DNA from: Chitinophagales bacterium
Lineage (GTDB): Bacteria > Bacteroidota > Bacteroidia > Chitinophagales > Chitinophagaceae
Reading direction: 5' to 3'
Length of the DNA stretch: 64,000 nt
Assembly: GCA_017303395.1 (NCBI GenBank)
Contig: JAFLBN010000003.1
Location: 124,001 to 188,000, forward strand
Below the pieces are notes generated by a model. It worked only from the letters and a program-made list of their open reading frames with translations. It did not search any database and was not told where the DNA came from. Numbering within the stretch: the stretch's first letter is position 1; each line of letters begins with the position of its first letter. Below, in pieces: positions 34,587-41,951 of the stretch. Both the position numbers and the translations under genes were made by a program.

Positions 34587-35111
34587 TTATGGATGATGCA
34601 TACTATGAACGTGATGCAGACTATCCGCAAGAAAGTGGTCATGAATATCATGTCCATTATAATGATGATCAACATTATCGTGACTGTGATTTCCATGTAC
34701 TGTCACCAATGAGTCGTTAATATGCCCTGGGAAATGGTGATGATAATGATGCGTATGGTCTATATGCGGATCGTAGCTTGTCCAGCTATGGTGGTGGTCA
34801 TCATGTGTATATGTATCGTGATGGAATAAGTTATGATGATGCCAAAGTAAACTGTCATGATGATGATAAAGACTATCCCAATGACGTTGATGTACGAGGT
34901 GGGGCGTTGCCAGCATACTATCCAGCATTTGCTGCATCTGCATAAGCTCACTTCGGATGGCACTTGTCGTTGTTACGTCTTCAGCAGTTAATGTTACCGT
35001 ATTACTGTTGGTATTATTTCCTGTCGCTGCTGTTACGGCGTTGTCAGATGTTTCGGACTTGTTGCAACTCATGACAAATACCGGCAGCAACAGTAACATT
35101 ATCTTTTTCAT
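34587..35111 (-). CDS. Very His-rich lipoprotein, probable metal buffer
   Basis: A 174-residue lipoprotein (signal MKKIMLLLLPVFVMSC). The first half is polar with many Thr and Asn; a short helix (ELMQMQQMLDSMLA) follows. The last 105 residues hold 36 histidines, in HHHDSLLWHHH-type clusters and HxH motifs spaced with Asp, such as YDPHIDHTHHYHHH. This is unlike any named family known to me. The pattern suggests a surface or periplasmic chelator for Cu(II), Ni(II) or Zn(II). It lies between the T9SS oxidase cluster and the M43 protease, all on the same strand, so a copper role is likely but inferred. Confidence 0.75.
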   Translation of the reverse strand: MKKIMLLLLPVFVMSCNKSETSDNAVTAATGNNTNSNTVTLTAEDVTTTSAIRSELMQMQQMLDSMLATPHLVHQRHWDSLYHHHDSLLWHHHNLFHHDTYTHDDHHHSWTSYDPHIDHTHHYHHHFPGHINDSLVTVHGNHSHDNVDHHYNGHDIHDHFLADSLHHVHSMHHP

Positions 35112-35165
35112 ACCAAGATTTTTAAAAAGAGGAACTGCCGGGGAGCAAGCTCGGCAGTCCGCTCA

Positions 35166-36518
35166 TTATTGAATAGTTATTTTTTGAACTGCAGCGCCAT
35201 TTGCTCCTGATACGGCAAGCAGGTAAATACCTTTAGCAAAGTTAGATACGTCAATGGTGTGGGTTTCCGTATTTGTAGTCCCCTGATAGAGAACGCGACC
35301 AGTCACATCGGCCATGCTGATAAAGAATTGTTCTTTACTTGTATTACTAATAGTAATTGACAATGCCGATTGCACAGGATTAGGGTAAGCAGCAAATACG
35401 ACCTTACCTGTAGTAGTTTCTTTAATACCTAATACATTCGGATTATCTACTCGTACAAGTTCTTTTGTCGTTTTATTGACAAACCATATTTTATTGTTAT
35501 CATCAATTCGCACTCCCATGACACCTGCTGCACCGGTATTGATTGACCCTTTTAGTGTTGCAGGTGTCGTGGTTACGTCGTAGATATAGAGTTTACCATC
35601 GGCATTATCACTAACTACGATCCTGCCAGACCGATAATCAATACCACATGGAGATGTCAGGCCAGATGCAACCATAGTCTCGGTAGTTGCATTGATTACA
35701 GATTTATAAGCACCCAATGGTTCATTTGCCGTTGATGGAACCGTTAAGTTCCCTCCGATAGTGCCGCTAGTAGTTTTTAGTCTTAATATTTTCCCCGAGC
35801 CGCCGTCAACAATATAAAGCCAGCTATTTTGTTTGTCCAATGCTAAGTGGCTCGGTACATTTGGCTTACGTGCTACCGTTACCCCTGTATAGCGGAAGAT
35901 TTGTCCATCGGAATGATCATCCCCTCCTGTAGGGTGAGGCATTTCAAAATCATACTTACAGATATTCCCATTATATCCATCGAAATACCAGTAGACATTA
36001 TTGTTGTCATGCGCTACACCCATGCCAAATGGACTTTGATGTATCATATCCAAATGGCTACCTAATGGCTGACCGTTTACCCAATTATTCTGGTTAGATC
36101 TGGCAAAAATTGATGTGTCACTAGACCACAAGGCCGGCCCCATAAATGTAGAAGCAGCAGAAGCTGTATTTTTTATTTCCTGCGCAGAGCAGAATGTTCC
36201 ATTGTCACCCATTGAGATGGCCACTGCATTGGCCATAAAATGATCGTTATGGGAATCACGGCGAAACTGGGAAAACTGAGTCGGTTTACCGGCATCGAAA
36301 AAAATCACCACGCTGCCACCGCCTGATTCTTTGTTCAGTACCCACCATTCTCCCGGACGACCAGGAACAAAATCCAGATCATGGGGCGCCGAAAGGCTGT
36401 TAGACGCATTGCCAACCACAGTGAACGTATTGGGTCCAGTAATATACTTGTCAAGTTCGCTCTGAGCGAATGCTGTCGAGCAGCAACAAGCAAGAAGAAG
36501 GGATAATACTTTTTTCAT
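35166..36518 (-). CDS. T9SS-sorted beta-propeller (NHL/SMP-30-like) secreted protein
   Basis: A 450-residue protein with signal peptide (MKKVLSLLLACCCSTAFA) and repeated propeller strands, e.g. PFGMGVAHDNNNVYWYFDG and CGIDYRSGRIVVSDNADGK. The C-terminal T9SS sorting domain is GKVVFAAYPNPVQSALSITI. Conserved segments HDLDFVPGRPGEWW and SHLALDKQNSWLYIVDGGSG are typical of NHL or SMP-30-type propellers. Function is unknown; it may support the oxidase encoded 17 bases upstream, for example as a partner or surface anchor. Confidence 0.72.
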   Translation of the reverse strand: MKKVLSLLLACCCSTAFAQSELDKYITGPNTFTVVGNASNSLSAPHDLDFVPGRPGEWWVLNKESGGGSVVIFFDAGKPTQFSQFRRDSHNDHFMANAVAISMGDNGTFCSAQEIKNTASAASTFMGPALWSSDTSIFARSNQNNWVNGQPLGSHLDMIHQSPFGMGVAHDNNNVYWYFDGYNGNICKYDFEMPHPTGGDDHSDGQIFRYTGVTVARKPNVPSHLALDKQNSWLYIVDGGSGKILRLKTTSGTIGGNLTVPSTANEPLGAYKSVINATTETMVASGLTSPCGIDYRSGRIVVSDNADGKLYIYDVTTTPATLKGSINTGAAGVMGVRIDDNNKIWFVNKTTKELVRVDNPNVLGIKETTTGKVVFAAYPNPVQSALSITISNTSKEQFFISMADVTGRVLYQGTTNTETHTIDVSNFAKGIYLLAVSGANGAAVQKITIQ

Positions 36519-36535
36519 ACCGTTTATTTTTTTAG

Positions 36536-38272
36536 TTAGTAGTTTGATTTTAATAATTGCAGGGTTTGTGTCGAAAATTCAGAATTAATTTTAAGTACGT
36601 ATAAACCGACAGGTAAGAGATCTGCATTGACACTTGTTGCAAATTTTCCTGAAACGGGAGATAGCAATCGGGTAAAAAGCATTTTACCCATCAAATCGTA
36701 TAGAGTAACCTTAATCTCTTTACTATCTGTCCCACCTTCAACAAGCCAGCTAGTCGCAGCAGGGTTGGGATACACTTTAACAATCATGTTATCTTGCTGA
36801 TAATTTTTCACTGATGTAGTTGAATCGACAACGATGAAAGATCCCATCATGCCTTCATCTTCGTGATGCAGCAAATGGCAGTGATACATGAAGGGCACGA
36901 TCGGGTCAGCGAAATCTTCAAATTTTGTAATGAAACGAACTGTATCTTTTGGCATAACGAGAATGACGTCTTTTTTGCCACGCTCATAAAGTGGTGGTGG
37001 GACACCGTTAATATCCAAAACATAAAACCAAACATCATGAATATGAAATGGATGGGCAATCTCAGTCCCGTTCACCAATTTCCAGATTTCTGTATGTCCC
37101 AATTTTACGGTGTCATTCACTATATTCATATCAAATGAATTGCCATTAATGAGAAATGGACCCTCAACCATTTTATCTGGGGTTGACGGAGGTTCCGGAA
37201 GAAATAAAAATGTTCGTTCTTTATTAACACTGCTTATAGGAAATGGTGACTTTGGCACCAGCGTTGTCGGTATTGTAGTCACCGGCGTGGATGTTGGAGC
37301 AGTAACCATGATTTTCAGCACATTAAAGTCTGCACCATTCAGCTTATTATCCACATAGCCAGGGATCATACCTCCTGTTGTTCCAACCTGTGCGGAACCG
37401 TGTATGCCATTTGTTAATTCTGTGCCGAAATTCTTCAGATAGATAGTCTGGCTCTGTTTGCCGGTCAGATTAAGCAATATCTCGTAACGCTCACCGGGGG
37501 CGATCTGTATACGTGTTAACGTTGTACTCGTATCTAACAATCCAGCATCATTACCAATAAGACTAAATGCAAGATTGCCAGTAAACCCAAGCTTAAAACT
37601 TCTACTGGTAGAACCATTGAGCAGACGCAGTCTTATAACCTGCGCAGGTGCATTTAGATAGGGCTGCATGGTCCCGTTAACGAATACAGTTGTATCATCT
37701 TCAGTGGCAATAGCAATCTGCTTTAAGACATCAAAAGCTTTCGACTGTATAATCACTGGAATATCGTCTACCCCGTACGTACGTGGCAAGGTTAATGCAG
37801 CCTCAGCAGCATCTTTAACGATGATCATTCCTGCCATGCCTTTACTGACATGTAATTCTGTTTTTTTATCGCCATGCGGGTGATACCAGAACGTTGCTGC
37901 GTCGTTCATTACTTTGAACCTTGGGCTCCAGATGCTACCTGTATTGATAATCTGATGTGGTCCACCATCCCATTTAGAGGGCAAGTGAAGTCCATGCCAG
38001 TGTATAGTCGTGCTTACCGGCAGATTGTTGGTAACATTGAAAGTGACACTATCCCCTTTATTAATAATCAGGGTTGGCGCCATCCATGTTCCGTTGATGC
38101 CATAGGTTGGTGTATTAAACCCGCTGAACAACGTCGTAGTTCCTGATTGTGCACTCAGATTAAAAGTCGTACCCGTCAAAGCCGGTGGTATATAAAGTGT
38201 ATTCTGTGCATAAGACTGGCTAGCGCATAACAATGCGATCCAAGAAAGCGAAATGGTATATAATAATTTCAT
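36536..38272 (-). CDS. Secreted multicopper oxidase with T9SS sorting domain
   Basis: A 578-residue oxidase. Signal peptide (1-22), then three cupredoxin domains: HWHG at 91-94, WYHPHG at 129-134, HPFHIHDVWF and YHCHLLHHEDEGMMG near the end, which supply all trinuclear and type 1 ligands (Met present after the last His). The T9SS domain begins at VKVYPNPAATSW. It should oxidise Cu(I) or another small reductant outside the cell. It resembles the protein at 57031 closely, more than the fused oxidase at 11080. It lies between T9SS partner genes in one direction and could form an operon with them. Confidence 0.9.
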   Translation of the reverse strand: MKLLYTISLSWIALLCASQSYAQNTLYIPPALTGTTFNLSAQSGTTTLFSGFNTPTYGINGTWMAPTLIINKGDSVTFNVTNNLPVSTTIHWHGLHLPSKWDGGPHQIINTGSIWSPRFKVMNDAATFWYHPHGDKKTELHVSKGMAGMIIVKDAAEAALTLPRTYGVDDIPVIIQSKAFDVLKQIAIATEDDTTVFVNGTMQPYLNAPAQVIRLRLLNGSTSRSFKLGFTGNLAFSLIGNDAGLLDTSTTLTRIQIAPGERYEILLNLTGKQSQTIYLKNFGTELTNGIHGSAQVGTTGGMIPGYVDNKLNGADFNVLKIMVTAPTSTPVTTIPTTLVPKSPFPISSVNKERTFLFLPEPPSTPDKMVEGPFLINGNSFDMNIVNDTVKLGHTEIWKLVNGTEIAHPFHIHDVWFYVLDINGVPPPLYERGKKDVILVMPKDTVRFITKFEDFADPIVPFMYHCHLLHHEDEGMMGSFIVVDSTTSVKNYQQDNMIVKVYPNPAATSWLVEGGTDSKEIKVTLYDLMGKMLFTRLLSPVSGKFATSVNADLLPVGLYVLKINSEFSTQTLQLLKSNY

Positions 38273-38285
38273 TAGGGTATAATTT

Positions 38286-38969
38286 TTAATTGCCGATAAA
38301 CACCTGCACTGTCTGATGAATGTTTATCAGATTAACAACATACATGCCGTCCGGGAAAGATGACATGTCAAGTGTTTCATTATCATTTTGCATTCTTTTA
38401 GCTAATATCTTTTTGCCTGTTAGATCCAATATAACAACATCCGTACCCCGTAATCCGGATACCTGGGTCAGGTAAATTATTTTCCTGTTACTGTATACGC
38501 GCGGCGTTATTCCCTGATAGTTAGCAACTCCTGTGGCAAATGCAGTGACTATCCAGGTCAGCGTATCAATTTTTGACGGTTGTCGGATATCCCATACCAT
38601 ATACCGAATTGTTGTAGTTCCAGGTTTCACATTTGCATTGATATGTAGGCTAAGAAAACCGTACTCACCCGGTGGCACTGGCGCCATAGTACCAGTATCG
38701 GGCAGATTATTATAACAAGTCCCATTATCACATATGTAAGCAGACCACTGATCCGCAATGGATACTGATAGCTTCTTCCACGCGAGCAGCAACGTATCTC
38801 CATTTTTTGATTGCTGTTTGATATAGAGTATCTTTTTGTCACCAATCGTAATGACGTCCCTGAGCGTATCCCCCGGAAAAACAGTAAATGTTGATTGAGC
38901 AAAAGAAGTAGCAGCAGCCGTAACAAGTACGGCTACTACTACCATCACTACACCCTGAGACCCCCTCAT
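38286..38969 (-). CDS. T9SS-sorted secreted protein of unknown function
   Basis: A 227-residue exported protein (signal around residues 5-25, VVMVVVAVLVTAAATSFA). The mature part is beta-rich with an immunoglobulin-like look and the segment SAYICDNGTCYNN, which has two Cys likely forming a disulfide. The C-terminus (VVILDLTGKKILAKRM) is a short T9SS sorting domain. It overlaps the upstream thioredoxin-like gene by four bases (38966-38969), which makes co-translation likely. Related T9SS proteins of this kind are found next to Omp28-like and redoxin proteins; the role is unknown. Confidence 0.6.
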   Translation of the reverse strand: MRGSQGVVMVVVAVLVTAAATSFAQSTFTVFPGDTLRDVITIGDKKILYIKQQSKNGDTLLLAWKKLSVSIADQWSAYICDNGTCYNNLPDTGTMAPVPPGEYGFLSLHINANVKPGTTTIRYMVWDIRQPSKIDTLTWIVTAFATGVANYQGITPRVYSNRKIIYLTQVSGLRGTDVVILDLTGKKILAKRMQNDNETLDMSSFPDGMYVVNLINIHQTVQVFIGN

Positions 38970-39766
38970 TTGCCTGCAATGTTTATTTTGTTCGTTGTGG
39001 TATTGTTGTTCTCTATTATATTGAAACTATAGACACCTGGCACAAATTCTGTTGTGAGCAAAACCTTTCTAAAAGTCCCTGAAGCAACGTTAGCATTGAC
39101 TTCTTTCCAGACTATTTTTCCAGCGGCATCTACCAATTGCAGTGTAATATCCGTTCTTTGCTTTACATCAAATTCTATATTCACCATATAACTAGATGGA
39201 TTTGGGAACACTTTTACAGCAGAAAGCAGGGATGCCACACCTTTGATACCAGTCGGGTTAAAGAACTTGTTCATTTCAGTGCTTATCTTAGAAGTATCGC
39301 CGTTCATATACCCACCGTTATTGGCATTCGCCGAATAGAGGATTTTATGGCCTGTTCCTGCAACGACTGCAATTGTCGGCATGGCGAAGCCGCCGTAATA
39401 AGCAACTTGTGTTGCAGCTGAATCCATAGGAATTGCTGAAATACCCAGATTAGATACCCACGATTTAATGGTAATGCAGCTGTAACTATTTTGGAAACCC
39501 ATTGCATATGTCATCACTTTACCCGGATATTTAGCCAGAAACTTGCTCTTCAGCGCTTCAATTTCTTTGGCTGCATCTTCACATGCCGTGCAATTTGGAC
39601 CCATAAAATATTCAAGGATCACTACTTTGCCAGAGTCAAGATCTTTAAACAGTTCACGCATGTTACCATTACAATCCATACGATTAAAGTCCATTGCTGT
39701 CGTTTGTCCTGTAACCATGCCTGCACTCGCAATTACGCAAGCCAGTATTAAGATGATTTTTTTCAT
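38966..39766 (-). CDS. T9SS-sorted thioredoxin-like protein with CxxC (copy 1)
   Basis: A 266-residue exported protein with a thioredoxin fold. The redox motif is MGPNCTACEDAAKEI (CTAC) and the cis-proline loop is GGFAMPTIAVV. The T9SS domain begins at VFPNPSSYMVNI. It would act outside the cell on disulfides, or bind Cu(I) through the CxxC, as Sco-like proteins do. It is a paralogue of the protein at 39787, 20 bases away, and is coupled to the gene at 38286 by a four-base overlap. Confidence 0.78.
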   Translation of the reverse strand: MKKIILILACVIASAGMVTGQTTAMDFNRMDCNGNMRELFKDLDSGKVVILEYFMGPNCTACEDAAKEIEALKSKFLAKYPGKVMTYAMGFQNSYSCITIKSWVSNLGISAIPMDSAATQVAYYGGFAMPTIAVVAGTGHKILYSANANNGGYMNGDTSKISTEMNKFFNPTGIKGVASLLSAVKVFPNPSSYMVNIEFDVKQRTDITLQLVDAAGKIVWKEVNANVASGTFRKVLLTTEFVPGVYSFNIIENNNTTTNKINIAGK

Positions 39767-39786
39767 TCGAGTTGATTTTTAAAGTT

Positions 39787-40554
39787 TTACTCTTTCACTA
39801 TTTTATGCGTACCTGTATTGCCTGCTACATCTATTACCTTCACCAGGTACAATCCCTTTGCCACACCAGAGAGCTGAACTGAAGGGTTCATCTTCCCACC
39901 ATTGAATGCCTCTTCTTTTATTAACTGTCCGTTCATAGCGGTGATTGTCACGCTACGTATTGCTGTTCCATATTGTATTGTCAAGTGATCATTTACGGGG
40001 TTAGGTACAACAGCAAATGTGATATCGTTAGCTATGTTATTGATGCCTGTAGGAATCATAGCGGCATTAATAGCGCTTTTAAGTCCATTTACATCATTTG
40101 CGGCAGTCCCCTTTTTGTTGAAATATACTTTATGGTCTGAACCGCCCAATACAACAACATGCGGCATTCCTGAGCCGCCATAGTTGGACTCATCAATTTT
40201 ATTTCCGGCATTTCCAAAGACTGTGAAGTTGGTACCCACGCTATTTGAAGTCATCCATGTATTGAGATCAGTACAGGTTTGGTCACCCATATCATCTGAA
40301 AGATAGGCCATGACTTTGCCGGGATTAGAAGTAGCATAGCTTTGAACCGCAGCAGAAACCGCCTTGGCGCCATCTACGCACATTGCGCAAGGCATCACCC
40401 ATACAAGTACAATCACTTTACCGTTATTCAGTTCAGTAAATAACGTATGAGAAGCACTGCTGCAGTCCGGAGCTGTAAAGTCAGTTGCTGTTGTCTGGGC
40501 ATTGGAAGCGGTAAACGCTGAAATCAATGCGATCGAGGTAATGATTTTTTTCAT
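39787..40554 (-). CDS. T9SS-sorted thioredoxin-like protein with CxxC (copy 2)
   Basis: A 255-residue exported protein (signal MKKIITSIALISAFTASNA). Its redox motif is VMPCAMCVDGAK (CAMC, with a Met between the Cys) and the cis-Pro loop is GGSGMPHVVVLGG. The T9SS domain begins at FAVVPNPVNDHLTI. The CAMC site is unusual and could favour Cu(I) over disulfide exchange. It is the first T9SS gene of the extracellular set and is followed by its paralogue at 38966. Confidence 0.8.
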   Translation of the reverse strand: MKKIITSIALISAFTASNAQTTATDFTAPDCSSASHTLFTELNNGKVIVLVWVMPCAMCVDGAKAVSAAVQSYATSNPGKVMAYLSDDMGDQTCTDLNTWMTSNSVGTNFTVFGNAGNKIDESNYGGSGMPHVVVLGGSDHKVYFNKKGTAANDVNGLKSAINAAMIPTGINNIANDITFAVVPNPVNDHLTIQYGTAIRSVTITAMNGQLIKEEAFNGGKMNPSVQLSGVAKGLYLVKVIDVAGNTGTHKIVKE

Positions 40555-40650
40555 TTTTGGTTATTTTTTTAGTGTAATTGAAAAACTTGTTAATAATGTA
40601 AAGTGGGGTTTGGGAAAAAGGCGTGGTTATATTAATAGTCTTCACTATTA

Positions 40651-40821
40651 TCATTTAACACCTTCGAGGTCCATTTCGCAAACCGGGCATTTACCTGGCT
40701 TATCATAGGTTTTGTCCTTTTCACATTTCATAGGACACTGATACTTTGAATACTTTGTCTCAGTGCAGCTGATAAAAGGAACAGACAGCATTAACGTTAG
40801 CATGACCAGATAGATCTTCAT
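40651..40821 (-). CDS. Tiny lipoprotein with variant heavy-metal-binding domain
   Basis: A 56-residue lipoprotein encoded on the minus strand: MKIYLVMLTLMLSVPFISC is a full lipoprotein signal, and the mature 37 residues have CPMKCEKDKTYDKPGKCPVC and then EMDLEG. This is the CPMHPxI...PGxCPxCGM domain of copper adaptors, but the His after CPM is replaced by Lys and the Gly before Met by Glu. Four Cys and two Met still could bind copper. ATG at 40819-40821 and TGA at 40651-40653 are clear. It is the start of the extracellular copper block and would be missed by length filters. Confidence 0.78.
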   Translation of the reverse strand: MKIYLVMLTLMLSVPFISCTETKYSKYQCPMKCEKDKTYDKPGKCPVCEMDLEGVK

Positions 40822-40911
40822 AATTTAATTTTATATGGATTAGATGAGAAAGCGCGTAAGCACCAATAGCCGTGAACCTTTAGGCTACGGCAATTACAAA
40901 TCCATACAATA

Positions 40912-41301
40912 TCAAATCAAAAAGACCTCATTAAGAATATAAAGAGGTGGGGAATAAATATCGGGGGGGGAATTGTTGTGGATATTCTGCTCCACAGCTT
41001 TAAAAACAATCTTAGTATTTATAGGAACAACAGAAAGAGCAGGCAAATCAGCAGAGAAAACTATCTGAAAACTTAGCTCAATTTGTTTAGCTAAAAAATC
41101 ATTGCCACTTTTCTTGAACTTTACCTGGCTGTCTTTACAGCAACCGGGAGGCATCACTTTTTTCTTACAGCATTTCTTCTTGTGATCCTCTTTTAGAGTA
41201 ACGTATTTAAGATGCCCGCCGCAATGATGGAAATTTATGCTTACGCCAAACGCACAAAGCGTATAACTAATCAGAAGCAGTATGGCTAAAGCTTTTTTCA
41301 T
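40912..41301 (-). CDS. HYC_CC_PP family small exported protein (copy 2)
   Basis: A protein of about 129 residues, with start at Met 41301 (MKKALAILLLISYTLCAFGV signal); a start six codons earlier is possible but weakens the signal. It has FHHCGGHLKYV in place of HYC, then DHKKKCCKKK, PPGCCKDSQVKF and the terminal NNSPPDIYSPPLYILNE. It is the most divergent of the three copies and has an extra CC. Its metal ligands are Cys and His, suggesting copper or zinc. It lies after the tiny lipoprotein, with a 90-base gap. Confidence 0.8.
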   Translation of the reverse strand: MKKALAILLLISYTLCAFGVSINFHHCGGHLKYVTLKEDHKKKCCKKKVMPPGCCKDSQVKFKKSGNDFLAKQIELSFQIVFSADLPALSVVPINTKIVFKAVEQNIHNNSPPDIYSPPLYILNEVFLI

Positions 41302-41496
41302 TCCAAGCGATTGTATCAAATCTATGCAAAAATGACTGAATCACCAATACTTATATAACCTTTAACAAAAATATGACAATCAACACTAAAAACAACAGAT
41401 AGTTGCACACATGTTCATGTTCAATATGTTAGGAGTTGATTTGCCATGATCATTTTTGGGTGCAATCAAAGGTAAAATTTTAGTCTTATTCTACAC

Positions 41497-41820
41497 CTAG
41501 ATGCAAGAACACCAACCCAGATCTAATAGCAAACAATACAAGACTTGTTCTAACCTCAATTTACCAGTTTTACTATAAAGACCTTTCATTGTCAGTTGCC
41601 CAATCATCAAACCAGTCAGCATCGCAGCAACAATCCAAGACGGTTTCAGATGACACATTGCAAATCTGATAGACAGCGACATATACTCACCCGATTGCCG
41701 GTGATATTTTGTACTACGTATTTGCCGCCAGACATCTGTTTCAAGGCGCTTTAAAGACGGATGGTGGGGGGATTTACTTGAAAAAAGACCAAGTAACCTG
41801 TCTAAATCTCTTTCCTGCAT
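41497..41820 (-). CDS. Small membrane protein, possibly anti-sigma-factor-like
   Basis: A 107-residue protein: soluble N-terminus (ERDLDRLLGLFSSKSPHHP, then RLETDVWRQIRS) and one transmembrane helix (SWIVAAMLTGLMIG). This layout is like short CnrY-type anti-sigma factors that hold a metal-responsive sigma factor at the membrane. Just upstream, another frame encodes KVLFERIIEKKGKLPCRKEI overlapping the start, which could be the tail of a lost sigma factor. The C-terminus LEQVLYCLLLDLGWCSC is hydrophobic and may be out of frame. The call is weak; a spurious frame is also possible. Confidence 0.35.
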   Translation of the reverse strand: MQERDLDRLLGLFSSKSPHHPSLKRLETDVWRQIRSTKYHRQSGEYMSLSIRFAMCHLKPSWIVAAMLTGLMIGQLTMKGLYSKTGKLRLEQVLYCLLLDLGWCSCI

Positions 41821-41951
41821 GGCAATTTTCCTTTCTTCTCTATGATACGTTCAAAAAGAACTTTCCCCTCAGTTTTTTACAAATATCGTACCTCAATCAT
41901 GGGCCGGCATATGTAACATTCTTGCAGTCGTTCCCAATAACTTTACATAGT

